Below, piece after piece: positions 17,881 through 27,627 of a stretch of 64,000 nucleotides of DNA; the first letter of the stretch is position 1; each line of letters opens with the position of its first letter. The notes below the pieces were generated by a model, which was not told the DNA's origin, made no database searches, and saw only the letters and a list, made by a program, of their open reading frames with translations. The stretch is taken from contig CAYZWU010000002.1 of assembly GCA_964482235.1 (NCBI GenBank), forward strand, positions 62,001 through 126,000, in the 5' to 3' direction. The position numbers were made by a program, and so were the translations under genes. Source of the stretch: CAYZWU01 sp964482235. GTDB lineage: Bacteria; Planctomycetota; B15-G4; CAYZWU01.

Positions 17881-18990
17881 ATGACAAAAAGCAAGAAAAG
17901 AATCGAATCCTTCGACTTCGTTCGCGGCATGCTGCTCGTCTTCATGACCATGGCGCATGTGGAGTTCGCCTTCCCCGAGGTCAATCCGGGCGATGAGCTC
18001 TATTACGTCCTGCGATTTGCCCAGAGAGGCTTCGTTCTTCTCGCCGCCTTCTCCCTCACCTATCTCTCCTACAACGCCTGGAGCGAGAATCCCGCTCCAG
18101 TCCGCCAAAGGCTGATCCAGAGGAGCCTGAAGCTTCTGGGTGTCTTCATCGTCCTCAACGTCGTCACGATGGTCGCCCTGATGTTGCTGCGTCCCGGCCA
18201 GGATATTCTCTCCTTCTACACGAAGGGCATTGCCAGGATCGAAGAGGTGACCGCTGAATGGAGTTATCTCCGGATCGTTTACGAGGTCTTCGTCGTGAGA
18301 TCGGCCTTCGTCTCCTACGACATCCTCGTCCCCATCGCGTACATGCTTTTCGTGGCTCCTTTCGTCTTCAAGCTGATCTCCCGGAACAGCGGCCTCATCT
18401 GCACGATTATATTCGTTTTCGGTGTCCTCTTCCTGCTCAACTTCCTGAAGGACGAGAAAGGCCACAGGATCCTGAAGGCGTACTACAACCTCGATCTCCT
18501 GACCTACGGCATCGGCGGGATGGTGGGGGGATTGCTCGCCATGAGGTACCGGGAGTCGCTCCACACTTTCAGGCAGGGCTGGACCGGCCTCCTGGCTTCC
18601 GCCTGCCTGACCGCGGTGATCTACATCGTGCTGTTCTGCTCCAATCCTGATGAGTTCAGGAGAACCAGCTCCTTCTATCAGTGGTTCCACCTGCTCTGGC
18701 TCTCAGTGATCCTCCTGTTCCTCTACCAGCTCCATCAGATCGGACGGCGGACCTCCTTCGTGATGAAGCCCCTGCTCCTGTTCAGCCGCTACTCCCTGGT
18801 GGTCTACATCCTCCAGGTCTTCTTCCTCAAGTTGCTGATGCGGCCTCCTTATCCCATGGAGGGATGGCCGCTCTACATCTTCGTCACTCTTCTGAACCTG
18901 TGCATCGTCTGGACCTGTGTGATTTCCCTCGATTTCGGCAGGAAGAGGTTCCTCCTCGTGGACAAGATCTTCCGGGCCGTCTTTCCTTAG
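17881..18990 (+). CDS. Acyltransferase-3/OpgC-like integral membrane protein
   Basis: A 369-residue polytopic protein with about ten helices. It begins KKRIESFDFVRGMLLVFMTMAH, the 'R..S.D..RG......M...H' pattern of membrane acyltransferases (acyltransferase 3, OpgC, DUF1624/HGSNAT groups). The conserved Arg and His in TM1 are thought to act in acyl transfer to sugars at the envelope. A later segment has the family-like FSRYSLVVYILQVFFLKLL. The exact acceptor is unknown. It is divergent from the sulfatase-like gene; the 222-base gap between them is AT-rich with no clear promoter. It ends right against a cluster of repeats. Confidence 0.75.
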   Translation: MTKSKKRIESFDFVRGMLLVFMTMAHVEFAFPEVNPGDELYYVLRFAQRGFVLLAAFSLTYLSYNAWSENPAPVRQRLIQRSLKLLGVFIVLNVVTMVALMLLRPGQDILSFYTKGIARIEEVTAEWSYLRIVYEVFVVRSAFVSYDILVPIAYMLFVAPFVFKLISRNSGLICTIIFVFGVLFLLNFLKDEKGHRILKAYYNLDLLTYGIGGMVGGLLAMRYRESLHTFRQGWTGLLASACLTAVIYIVLFCSNPDEFRRTSSFYQWFHLLWLSVILLFLYQLHQIGRRTSFVMKPLLLFSRYSLVVYILQVFFLKLLMRPPYPMEGWPLYIFVTLLNLCIVWTCVISLDFGRKRFLLVDKIFRAVFP

Positions 18991-19153
18991 GATACCGAGC
19001 CCGCGTGATACCGAGCCCGCGCAATCTCCGCCATGTTCGCACCAAGCCCTTTCCACATCGCAGATGTCCGTGCGCGAACATGGCGGAGATTGCGCGGGCT
19101 CGGTATCCCGTCTCCGTGCGCGAACATGGCGGAGATTGCGCGGGCTCGGTATC
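18991..19153. repeat. Cluster of four copies of a 36-38 bp palindromic unit
   Basis: The unit reads GATACCGAGCCCGCG then CAATCTCCGCCATGTTCGC in one orientation. A partial copy is at 18991-19005, a full copy at 19007-19042, and two inverted 38-bp copies at 19070-19107 and 19116-19153 that are identical to each other. Copy 2 and copy 3 form a hairpin with ~36-bp arms. The cluster fills the space between two convergent genes (stops at 18990 and 19158). It may end transcription from both sides. The direct and inverted duplication resembles REP/BIME-type elements. Confidence 0.8.
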
Positions 19154-19157
19154 CCCG

Positions 19158-20213
19158 TCACTCCGTGAGGAAGCGGTAGATCGTCCTCTGCTTGTAGGTT
19201 TCGCCCGGCTGCAGGATGATGGACGGGAAGGCCGGCTGGTTGACGGAGTCGGGATAGTGCTGGGCCTCGAGGCAGAGAGCGCTCCGGCGAGGGTAGCTCC
19301 GGCCGCCTTTGCCGCTCTGGCCCTCGAGGAAGTTGCCCGAGTAGACCTGGATGCCCGGTTCCGTGGTGTCCACTTCCATCACGCGACCGGAAGCCGGGTG
19401 CCTCAGCCGAGCCGCCGGGACCTTGCCGATGCCGGGATCATCGAGAACGAGGTTGTGGTCGAGGCCGCGGGCCGGCGTCTCCTCGATCTCCAGGATCCTC
19501 TCTCCCACCAGGTAGGGCGCACGGAAATCGAGAGGCGTTCCTTCCACGGCGGCGATCTGCCCGGTCGGGATCAGATCGGCGTCGGAAGGCGTGTAGAACG
19601 AGGCGCGCAGCTGGAGCTCGTGATCGCCGATCGTGTCGCTTCCCGCGCCGGCGAGGTTCCAGTAGGAGTGGTTGGTGAGGTTGACCGGCGTGGCCCTGTC
19701 CGTCGTTGCCCTGTAGTCGAAACGGAGCTCGTTGCCGCGGGTCAGGGTGCAGGTCACCTCGCACTCCAGGTTTCCCGGATAGCCTTCCTCGCCGTCAGGG
19801 CTCGAGCAGGTGAAGATCACGGCAGGACCTTCAGGCAGGAGCCGGGTCTCGGCATCCCACACGATCTTGTCGAAGGATCGCTCGACGCCGCCATGAAGGT
19901 GGTTCGGTCCGTTGTTCCTCGCCAGCTGATAAACGACGCCGTCGAGGGCAAAGCTCCCCCTCGCGATCCTGTTGGCCACGCGGCCCACGAGGCAGCCGAA
20001 GTGCTGATTCCTGACGGACTGGTATCCGGCCACATCGTCGAATCCGAGAGTCACGTCCTCGGTGCGGCCGTCCCTTCCGGGCACTTCCATGCTGACGAGC
20101 GCTCCTCCCAGAGTGATCATTCCGGCTCTCGATCCGTTGCCGTTGTCCAGCAGGAGAAGATCCACGGCCCGGCCGTCCTTTGTTGTTCCAAAAGACTTGC
20201 GCTCGATCGACAT
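19158..20213 (-). CDS. galM: Aldose 1-epimerase (galactose mutarotase)
   Basis: A 351-residue enzyme that interconverts alpha and beta anomers of hexoses before the Leloir pathway. Family landmarks are the substrate-binding GRVANRIARGSF, the catalytic-region NNGPNHLHGG, the second histidine motif NLTNHSYWNLAG, and CLEAQHYPDSVNQP with the catalytic glutamate. The start at 20213 is preferred because GAGGAG lies 6 bases upstream; the frame also extends to 20342 without support. It converges on the acyltransferase-like gene across the repeat cluster and is divergent from the alpha-2-macroglobulin gene. Confidence 0.95.
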   Translation of the reverse strand: MSIERKSFGTTKDGRAVDLLLLDNGNGSRAGMITLGGALVSMEVPGRDGRTEDVTLGFDDVAGYQSVRNQHFGCLVGRVANRIARGSFALDGVVYQLARNNGPNHLHGGVERSFDKIVWDAETRLLPEGPAVIFTCSSPDGEEGYPGNLECEVTCTLTRGNELRFDYRATTDRATPVNLTNHSYWNLAGAGSDTIGDHELQLRASFYTPSDADLIPTGQIAAVEGTPLDFRAPYLVGERILEIEETPARGLDHNLVLDDPGIGKVPAARLRHPASGRVMEVDTTEPGIQVYSGNFLEGQSGKGGRSYPRRSALCLEAQHYPDSVNQPAFPSIILQPGETYKQRTIYRFLTE

Positions 20214-20373
20214 TTCCATCTCCTCGATGCTCTGGGGGAAGAGGCTGATTCCCGGTCGGATTTTTCTGGCATGATACCAGCGGGTGCCGAGGATGGACAG
20301 CTTCCGGCTATAATCGCGCTCTTCCCGGCACGGGAGTTGCATGTTTCACCCCTATGAACCGGAAATAGACGGA

Positions 20374-20393
20374 TTGACATGTCGATCGTGTCA
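20374..20393. promoter_or_regulatory. Candidate -35 element with dyad between galM and the A2M gene
   Basis: A consensus -35 hexamer TTGACA (20374-20379) overlaps an imperfect dyad TGACATG-TCGAT-CGTGTCA (20375-20393). No good -10 box is found 16-18 bases away, so promoter strength is doubtful. It lies in the 265-base divergent gap. Confidence 0.2.
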
Positions 20394-20478
20394 TGGGGGT
20401 AACATTTCGATACCTCTTCGTCACTCCGCACCGAGTCTTCCGGATCGATTCCGGCGACCTCTGACCTGGAGAATGGCC

Positions 20479-23400
20479 ATGTGCTGCAGAAATCGACTGG
20501 CTGCCCTGATCTTCACCTGCCTGTTCATTCTCCTTCTCGCCCCGCCGAACCGGTGCGAGGAGAAACCGAGCCGCCCCGTCGCTCCCGAGGGAAGTCCCTT
20601 TCGCGGGCTGCAGGACGCCCTGCTGAGGGGCGACCGCGATGAAGCCCGCCGCCTGCTGCACGCCCTTCCCGCCGTCGATCCCGACATGCCGGACAGCCGG
20701 GGCAGGATCGCACGCATCTCCCTGTTCGAGGCTCTGCTCGAGCCTCCGCCGCGGCGGATGGACGCCCTCCTTTCCGCGGCCCGCTCCTTTCCTCATCAGG
20801 AGGAGGGGCTCACCGCCTTGACGGCATGCCTCCACCTTCTCGAGCAATCCTCCAGGGAGGATCGCGACCGCTTCTCGAAGAAGGAGATCGACTCGAAGGA
20901 GGAGGCTTTTCTCGCCTGCACTTCACTGATCGAGAGCTGGAAGAAGAGAGCCGCGGATGATCCGAGGGTTCGGCTGGCCGAGGTCCTCCTTCTCGAGAGC
21001 AGGAAGAACCTCGTCACCTGCGGGGCGGCACGGCTGGGTGCGGTCGTCTACCTGCAATCTCCTCTTCACATCGACGAGATTCCCGTGCCGGGGCCTCTGA
21101 AGGAGGAGGTGAGGGTCACGCATCACGATCTCTTCGATTCTCCGGGGGAAGCTCTGATCCACAACCGGGAGGCGGAGTATCTGAGAGAGACGCTGACCCC
21201 CTTCATCCAGGGTGATCCGGAACGGGAACCTGTTGATGAGGAGCTCTACGAACCCGATCGGATCGAGCAGGATCTTCTCCCGCAGGTGCCGGGGACATAC
21301 CTGATGGATGTCGAATCGGTCCGCAGGGGCTGGAGCCGGATGGAGGTGCTCGTCGTGTCGGACCTCGATCTGACCACCCAGGCCGGCGCGGACGGATTCG
21401 CCCTTCTGGCCACGTTGAACGGACAGCCTGCGCCGGGCGTGGAGATCCGCGGCATCCTGTCCCCGGGCGCGAAGGAAAAAGAGATCGCCATCGGGAGAAC
21501 CGATGAGAACGGGCTGCTTCTTGCACCCTTTCCCGAAAGGATGAATAGCGGCAGCCTGCTGCTTCTGGGGCGGAAGGGGGATCACCGGAAAACGGTCCGC
21601 CTGAGCAGGGCGGCGCCGCTTGACGATACTCCCGAGTTGAAGGCCCATCTGTTCTGCGACCGCTCGATCTACAGGCCCGGCGAGACCGTCTCCGGACGCA
21701 TTCTCGTGAGGCGGCATGAGGCCGCGAAGCCGTTGCAGGGCCTCTTCGGCAGCAGCGTGGACTCGGAGCCGGTATCCACACCGCTGGCCGATCGCGAGGT
21801 CGTACTGGAGATCTCCGGCACGAAGAAGTGGAAGCAGCGCCTGAACCTCCGGACCGATTCGCTCGGCGCCGCCTGCTTCACCATCACGCTGCCTCTCGCC
21901 GTCCCTCTCGGGCCTGTGCGTGTGGAAGCGTGGGTGCCGGTGAAGTGGAGGAGCGAGTTCCGCAACACGGTGAGCAACAACAGGGAGCGCAAGCCTCATG
22001 CTTCCCTGAGAACATGGCGTGCTGTCTTCGACGTCCAGGAGTACAAGCGTCCGCCTCTCCTCTGGGACGTGGCGTGGCCCGAAGGTTGGCAGAGCAAGGA
22101 GACGGCTCCCGAGGTGCTGATAACGGCTCGATACCCCACAGGCTCGCCGGCCTGCGGCCTGAAGGGCAGCTTCACGGCCCGCCTCGACGGGGTCGAACAG
22201 ACGGTGCCCTTCGTCCTGGACAGCCGGGGCGAGGCGAAGGTGATCGTGGCCGTCGATGAGCTCGATCTTCCGGGCGGCAAGGTGAGAGTCCGATGCCGGG
22301 CAGCGATCGCGGCTGCGGACGGGCAGACACTGACCCGGGAGAGCAACATCGATCTTGTGCCCGGCTCGTGGCTCGCTACCGAATCGTCGAACCAGGCCTC
22401 TGCCTCGAATAAGCCGCGGCGCAATCGAAATACGGACCGGAACGAGAAGCTCAGGCTGTCCATCCCCAGGGGCCGCTGGCCTTCGGGGAAGGACGTTCCC
22501 GTTTCCCTGAGCGGACCACCCGGCGCTCCCGTTCTTTTCACAATCGGAAGGGCCGGCCTTCTCGATGCCAGGGTGGTGACGCTCGACGGCGCCGGAGAGG
22601 CCGAGCTCCTCCTGCCCACGAGCGGCGCCTGGTGCCCCCGGGTCTATCTCTCCGCCGCAATGCCGGCCTCCTCCTGCCGCGAGCGCCGGTCGCGCACCTA
22701 CTTCGGCAATGACACGGGCCGGAATAACGATGTGTATCTCGACCTTTTCGACTCCGCCCACCTGAACCTCGACGAACCGCCGGGCCGGCTCGAGGTATCC
22801 CTCGAAAAGAACGCCGAGGAGTACGGCCCCGGCGACGAGGCCTGCTGGACCGTTGTGACGCGCGACGCAAAGGGAAATGCCGTTCCCGCCACGGTGGCTG
22901 TCTCGGTGCTCGACGAGAGGCTGGCTCTTCTGATGGACGACTCCCTGAAGGATGCGGGAAGGGCCCTAGCCCCGTACTGGTGGTGGGGCCGGACGATCTA
23001 CCGGCGCGGCCCCATGCACATCCTTCCCCGCGATCTGTTCGACACCTTGATCCGGGACGGCAAGGTGGTCTCTCCCTTCGAGAAGGTGGAACGGGGAAGC
23101 GCACGCGCCTGGGCCGGCGGAGCCAGCGCGGGACTGGGGAACCGCTCAAGACCGCGGGTGTCCTTTCGCAAGACGGCCTTCTTCGACGGCAGCATCCTGA
23201 CCGGCAGCGACGGGCGGGGGGAGATCCGGTTCACCTTCCCCGACGATCTCACCACGTGGCGGGTCATTCTCGTGGCCGTGGACAAGGGCCGCCAGGCCGC
23301 CCTTCTCGAGGAGAAGGTGGCAACGAGGCGCGATCCCGCCGTGACGCCGCTCCTGCCGCGGATGCTGCGCGAGGGCGATCGGATCGCCGTCCCCACCCTG

Positions 23401-26400
23401 GTGCAGTCAACGAAGAACGGTCTGCCGGCAGGCGGGGGTGTCGCCTTCTTTTCCGAGGGCTCCCTCGAGATCGAGGCGGGGGATCCGGGTTCGCCGTTTC
23501 CCGCCGCACCAGGCCGTTCGCTGGTCCGGACGGCACGGCTTCACGGGAAGAGCGAGGGGGATGGTCTCTTTCGCGCGCTGCTGCACGATGCCTCGGGCGA
23601 CAGGCTCGATCAGATCGACCTGGAACTGCCCGTTCACACGCGCAATATCTGCCGCAGGCTTTCTTCCGTCGTTGCCATCGGCAGGGAGGCTGTTCTCGAG
23701 CCGCCCGTTCTCGACGGCCTGAAGCCCGCACGGCTCCACCTCGAAGTCGCGGGGAGCCTCGATGCCTTCATCGGGAAGGCGAGGACATACCTCGACCGAT
23801 ATCCCTACGGCTGTGCCGAGCAGCTGTCGAGCTGCATGACGCCGGCCTTGATCGCCCTTCACCCGGATCTGGGACGATCTTTTGGCGGGGCCCCGTCTCC
23901 TCAGCGGACCAGGCGCCTCGAAACAGGGATGAACCGTCTGAGGCGTTACCAGAACAGCGACGGCGGATTCACCTGGTGGGGCAGCGGCGGGACGGATCCG
24001 GTGATCAGCGCCTGCGTGCTTCGTTTCCTCGCTTTCATGAAGGAGGCCGGCTTGCGGCCCGGGGATTACGGTATCCGTCTCGATCCGGAAGCATATCTCT
24101 TCGTCCGGGCGGCCGGGAGGATCGACGAGCTGCTCTCCGAGCCGCTTGCCGATTCGAGGAAGGAAAGGCGCGCGCAGATCGGCCACGCGGAGATTGCGGT
24201 CTGCCGCCTGCTGCTCTTTCCCGATCTTGCCGGAGCCGGGGACGACTGCCTGAAGCTCGTTCCCATTCTGCCTGATCTGCCAACCGGGCTCGTCGCCCGT
24301 CTGGGCAAGGCGCTGGTCCTGGTCGGGGAGAAGGAAGGAGCCGAGACAGCTGCCGCGCACCTTCGCACGCGGATCGAAGGCAATCTCCTCGGGCAGCCCT
24401 CCTTCGATATCCTGGTGGAGAGCCCCGCGTCGCAGCTTGCGGCCGCGCTGGACTTCTTCCTCGCGGTCTGTCCGGACGATCCGTTGCGGCCCCGCCTCGT
24501 TTCCGAGCTGCTGGCCCGCTTTGACGGGGATTGCTTCGACCATACGTTCGGCACGGCGGCAGCCCTGGTCGCTCTGAGCCGCGAGCTGGCGGAGTTTCCC
24601 TTCGAGGCGGAGGGGGATTCCTGTCTTGTCCAGGTGGAAGGCTCCGGATTTACGGAGGAGCTCGAGCTCGATGCAGCGGGCGGGTGGCGGGCGGAATGCA
24701 CCTTTCCGTCGGGGCCGGGCCGCGTGAAGGTGACGAACCGTTCCGGCCCCGGGCTCCTTGCCGTTCTCACCGCCGAGTTCGTCGAGGACGGCGCCGCGGC
24801 GCTTCCCCTGGCACGCCCGATTGCCGTCAGCCGGAAGCTGTTCCGGCTCCTACCCGATGAAACGGGGGCGCTGACGAGACGGGAAGAGGCCGGGGCGATC
24901 AGGGCCGGCGAGGTGGTGGAAGCGGTTGTCACCGTTCAGGCGCCCGACCGGATGCGCTACCTCGTCGTCGACTGCCCCGTACCCGCCGGATTCGAGGTGA
25001 TCCGGGGGAAGCAGCGGGTTGAGGTTCGCGACGACCGGGCCGTTTTCTGCCTTCGCACATCGGAGGAGTTCTCGAGGAGCCTTCGCTTCCGGGCTGCCCT
25101 GGAAGGGCGCGTCGCCTGGCCGCCGGTGCAGGCTGCGGACATGTATGACAGGAAGTGCTGGGGACGAAGCGCAGGCTGCCGGATCGACGTGGGACCCGCG
25201 TCCGTGCAGAAGGAGGCGGGGCAGCCGGTCCGGGTATTGACGCGCCGCCGGATGGAGTCGCAGCTCGCTTCGATCAGGAAGCGTCTTGCCCGGGCGGAAA
25301 GAGCCCGGGACAAGGCGGACATCTTGCGGGAGCTCAAGGCCTTTCCTCTTGCCGATCAGAAGGAGTGGTGCTTTCACGATGCGTTGAGGCTGGTGGGGGA
25401 ACGGCTCGATGATCCCGATCTGGCCGGCGCCTACGTGAGAATTCTCGGCTTCAAGGCAAGAGATCGGTTCAGGGCTGAACGCCTCGACGAGGTCATGGCA
25501 TCCGTGGGGGAGCGGGGCGATGCCGCCTTCATCTCCCTGGCCCGGGCTCTCGATGAATCGAGCCACGGTTCATGGGCTCTCGGCCTGTTGAAGGAGAAGA
25601 GCGCTCTCACTCCGAACGAGCTCCGTCTTTTCACCCTGACGGTATTCTTCGATGACCTCTACCTCCACGACGATGATCCTGTCGCATTCTTCAGGCGCTG
25701 CTCCTCGATGTACGCCGATGTTCCGGAAGAACTCCGGGTCGAGGCGGTCATGAGCCGGCTCGACGAGTTCGAGCAATCGATCTACCATTCCGATGAACGG
25801 CGGGCTGCGCGGCTTTTGTCCGAAATGGCCGGGACGGTCTTCTGGGCGTGGGACAGGACCGATCTCGCTGGCAAGGCGAGCCTGGCCTCAGAACTGCAGG
25901 ACTGCTGCGACAACCTGCAGAGTAAAAACGATCCCAGGGGCCGGTCGTCGAAGAGACCTCCCGCCGGTTCGTCTCAGAGGATGATTCTCTCCAGGCTGGA
26001 GGAGAGGATCTCGGCCGCGATTCTCGATGGACTGGATCGCCTCGGCGAGCCGGGATTGGACAGCCCGAAGAAGCCCTGGTCTCCCCTGTCCTCTCTTTTC
26101 GAGCAAGCCCTCTCGGGCGGGAAGAAGAAGGATGTGAACAGGCTTCTCGAGGAGGCGGTTTCGCGGATCAAGCGGATCAGGGGCATCGCGGGAAAGGAAG
26201 AGGAATTCCTGACCGCGGCAGGCAGATTCCTCGAGATTCTCCTGGAGCAGAAGCCGGCCGTGAAGGAAGCACGGTTCCTCGACGCCCTGGCTCTTCCTGT
26301 TTTCTATTGCACCATGGTTCCGGAAGCGCGCTCCGAGGCGGAGTGTTCCGTATCCAGCGAGGACTGCTGGAACCTGCTCTCCGGGCAGGCGCAGACCTCC

Positions 26401-27624
26401 GTGTCCGGTTCGACGCTTCTTTCCGTGGTGATGAACGAGGAGGAGGAGTGGGCGGCCGTCGAGCTCCTTGAGCGGGGAGGCGCGGACGAGGAGGCGCTCC
26501 TCCTGGCCCTGCCGCGCATCGATGACTACTATGTCCGTCAGGCTGTCCTCGATAAGGTATCCCTTGATAGGCTCTGTTCGCTTCCTCTTTCCTGCGCGAT
26601 CTCTCTCGTTGTGGAGGAGGAACGGTGGTGGGGCGGCAAGGAGGGTCGGCTCTGGAAAAAGCTCAGGCAGACCGTTGCCAAGGGAGAGCTGAAGAGCGAG
26701 AAGATCGCGGAGATGCTGGCGCGGAGCAGGAATCCGGATCTTCGATTCCTCCTCGTCCAGATCCTGGCCGTTCGTGGCTGGAGCAAGGCGGCCTTCTCCT
26801 CGGATGATCCGGCCGCCCCGTTCTACTCGAGCCTCCTCTCGGCCCGCCTCGGCGACGCGGCGGCAGTCGAAGAGCTGCGCGCCATGGCTCTTGACAGGGA
26901 GAGATCCTTCGACGACCTCGAGATCTACGACATCCTCTGGGCGCTCGAGCCGTCCCTGGGACTCGAGGACATGATCCGCCTGCACGAGGCCAGGCCCGAT
27001 CTACGGTGTCCATCCTTGCTCGCGAGGCCGCTGCTCTCCCGGGAGCGTCCCGATCGAATCGTCGCTCTTCTGCAGCGCAGCGACCTGAAGGGGGATTTCG
27101 TGGACGACATGGCGGACTCTCTTGCCGCGAAGACGATCCGGGCGATCGGACCGGCGCTTCTCGATCTCGATCTTCAAGGCAAGGAGTTCGTCAGCCGCGA
27201 CCGGTTCTTTCCCATCCTCGTCGAGGACGAGAGGACAAGGCGGAAGATCCTTTCATCGGCGCCGGAGCTTTCCTACTCCATGGCATTGGATCTGCTGTAC
27301 GCAAGGCACGACAATCCTCTGATCCGGATCGCCCTGGCTTCCTGTTTTCTGACCAGCAGGGAGGAGGATATCCAGGACTCGGCGATGCGTAGCCTGAAAA
27401 GCCGCCTTGGAGATCCCGGCGCATGGCTGCCCGGTGGTCCTGGCGGTGTGGAAGAGAGGGACGCCTCCCTGAAAACCGTGATCGGCCTGCACGGCATGAT
27501 CCATCGCCAGGGAATCACCGCTGTCGAGGAAGCGCTGAAATCGCCGGATCCGATCCTGTGCGGGGCGGCGCGGACTCTACTGGCCCGCTACGGCCTCGAC
27601 CTGTCGGCACCGGTTGCCAGGTAG
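20479..27624 (+). CDS. Giant secreted alpha-2-macroglobulin-family protein with long C-terminal extension
   Basis: About 2381 residues, with a signal peptide (RLAALIFTCLFILLLAPP). The start at 20479 has GGAGA upstream; the open frame upstream to 20341 is not supported. An MG2-like strand pattern (CDRSIYRPGETVSGRILVRR) is near residue 395. The A2M signature FDGSILTGSDGRGEIRFTF is near 900. The thioester motif YPYGCAEQLSSC, with Cys at about 1112 and Gln at 1115, is intact, and the alpha-helical thioester domain follows (NSDGGFTWWGSGGTDP). Bacterial A2Ms trap proteases in the periplasm or at the surface. Usual length is about 1600-1900 residues; here some 800 more follow, rich in Leu, Glu and Arg with HEAT/TPR-like helical repeats. 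No PBP1C gene, the usual partner, is adjacent. Confidence 0.88.
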   Translation: MCCRNRLAALIFTCLFILLLAPPNRCEEKPSRPVAPEGSPFRGLQDALLRGDRDEARRLLHALPAVDPDMPDSRGRIARISLFEALLEPPPRRMDALLSAARSFPHQEEGLTALTACLHLLEQSSREDRDRFSKKEIDSKEEAFLACTSLIESWKKRAADDPRVRLAEVLLLESRKNLVTCGAARLGAVVYLQSPLHIDEIPVPGPLKEEVRVTHHDLFDSPGEALIHNREAEYLRETLTPFIQGDPEREPVDEELYEPDRIEQDLLPQVPGTYLMDVESVRRGWSRMEVLVVSDLDLTTQAGADGFALLATLNGQPAPGVEIRGILSPGAKEKEIAIGRTDENGLLLAPFPERMNSGSLLLLGRKGDHRKTVRLSRAAPLDDTPELKAHLFCDRSIYRPGETVSGRILVRRHEAAKPLQGLFGSSVDSEPVSTPLADREVVLEISGTKKWKQRLNLRTDSLGAACFTITLPLAVPLGPVRVEAWVPVKWRSEFRNTVSNNRERKPHASLRTWRAVFDVQEYKRPPLLWDVAWPEGWQSKETAPEVLITARYPTGSPACGLKGSFTARLDGVEQTVPFVLDSRGEAKVIVAVDELDLPGGKVRVRCRAAIAAADGQTLTRESNIDLVPGSWLATESSNQASASNKPRRNRNTDRNEKLRLSIPRGRWPSGKDVPVSLSGPPGAPVLFTIGRAGLLDARVVTLDGAGEAELLLPTSGAWCPRVYLSAAMPASSCRERRSRTYFGNDTGRNNDVYLDLFDSAHLNLDEPPGRLEVSLEKNAEEYGPGDEACWTVVTRDAKGNAVPATVAVSVLDERLALLMDDSLKDAGRALAPYWWWGRTIYRRGPMHILPRDLFDTLIRDGKVVSPFEKVERGSARAWAGGASAGLGNRSRPRVSFRKTAFFDGSILTGSDGRGEIRFTFPDDLTTWRVILVAVDKGRQAALLEEKVATRRDPAVTPLLPRMLREGDRIAVPTLVQSTKNGLPAGGGVAFFSEGSLEIEAGDPGSPFPAAPGRSLVRTARLHGKSEGDGLFRALLHDASGDRLDQIDLELPVHTRNICRRLSSVVAIGREAVLEPPVLDGLKPARLHLEVAGSLDAFIGKARTYLDRYPYGCAEQLSSCMTPALIALHPDLGRSFGGAPSPQRTRRLETGMNRLRRYQNSDGGFTWWGSGGTDPVISACVLRFLAFMKEAGLRPGDYGIRLDPEAYLFVRAAGRIDELLSEPLADSRKERRAQIGHAEIAVCRLLLFPDLAGAGDDCLKLVPILPDLPTGLVARLGKALVLVGEKEGAETAAAHLRTRIEGNLLGQPSFDILVESPASQLAAALDFFLAVCPDDPLRPRLVSELLARFDGDCFDHTFGTAAALVALSRELAEFPFEAEGDSCLVQVEGSGFTEELELDAAGGWRAECTFPSGPGRVKVTNRSGPGLLAVLTAEFVEDGAAALPLARPIAVSRKLFRLLPDETGALTRREEAGAIRAGEVVEAVVTVQAPDRMRYLVVDCPVPAGFEVIRGKQRVEVRDDRAVFCLRTSEEFSRSLRFRAALEGRVAWPPVQAADMYDRKCWGRSAGCRIDVGPASVQKEAGQPVRVLTRRRMESQLASIRKRLARAERARDKADILRELKAFPLADQKEWCFHDALRLVGERLDDPDLAGAYVRILGFKARDRFRAERLDEVMASVGERGDAAFISLARALDESSHGSWALGLLKEKSALTPNELRLFTLTVFFDDLYLHDDDPVAFFRRCSSMYADVPEELRVEAVMSRLDEFEQSIYHSDERRAARLLSEMAGTVFWAWDRTDLAGKASLASELQDCCDNLQSKNDPRGRSSKRPPAGSSQRMILSRLEERISAAILDGLDRLGEPGLDSPKKPWSPLSSLFEQALSGGKKKDVNRLLEEAVSRIKRIRGIAGKEEEFLTAAGRFLEILLEQKPAVKEARFLDALALPVFYCTMVPEARSEAECSVSSEDCWNLLSGQAQTSVSGSTLLSVVMNEEEEWAAVELLERGGADEEALLLALPRIDDYYVRQAVLDKVSLDRLCSLPLSCAISLVVEEERWWGGKEGRLWKKLRQTVAKGELKSEKIAEMLARSRNPDLRFLLVQILAVRGWSKAAFSSDDPAAPFYSSLLSARLGDAAAVEELRAMALDRERSFDDLEIYDILWALEPSLGLEDMIRLHEARPDLRCPSLLARPLLSRERPDRIVALLQRSDLKGDFVDDMADSLAAKTIRAIGPALLDLDLQGKEFVSRDRFFPILVEDERTRRKILSSAPELSYSMALDLLYARHDNPLIRIALASCFLTSREEDIQDSAMRSLKSRLGDPGAWLPGGPGGVEERDASLKTVIGLHGMIHRQGITAVEEALKSPDPILCGAARTLLARYGLDLSAPVAR

Positions 27625-27627
27625 GGA

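Noticed and set aside
18991..19153. Short CRISPR array
   Set aside because: Units occur in both orientations with spacers of different kind and length, and no cas genes are nearby.
18681..20357. Long plus-strand frame across the repeat cluster and opposite galM
   Set aside because: It overlaps a clear acyltransferase-like end and runs antisense to galM; the open frame depends on the repeat units.
20341..20478. Upstream extension of the A2M frame containing a CXXCH-like motif (CRSCH)
   Set aside because: The extension has no ribosome site and no export signal before the motif, whereas the ATG at 20479 has both; the motif is chance.
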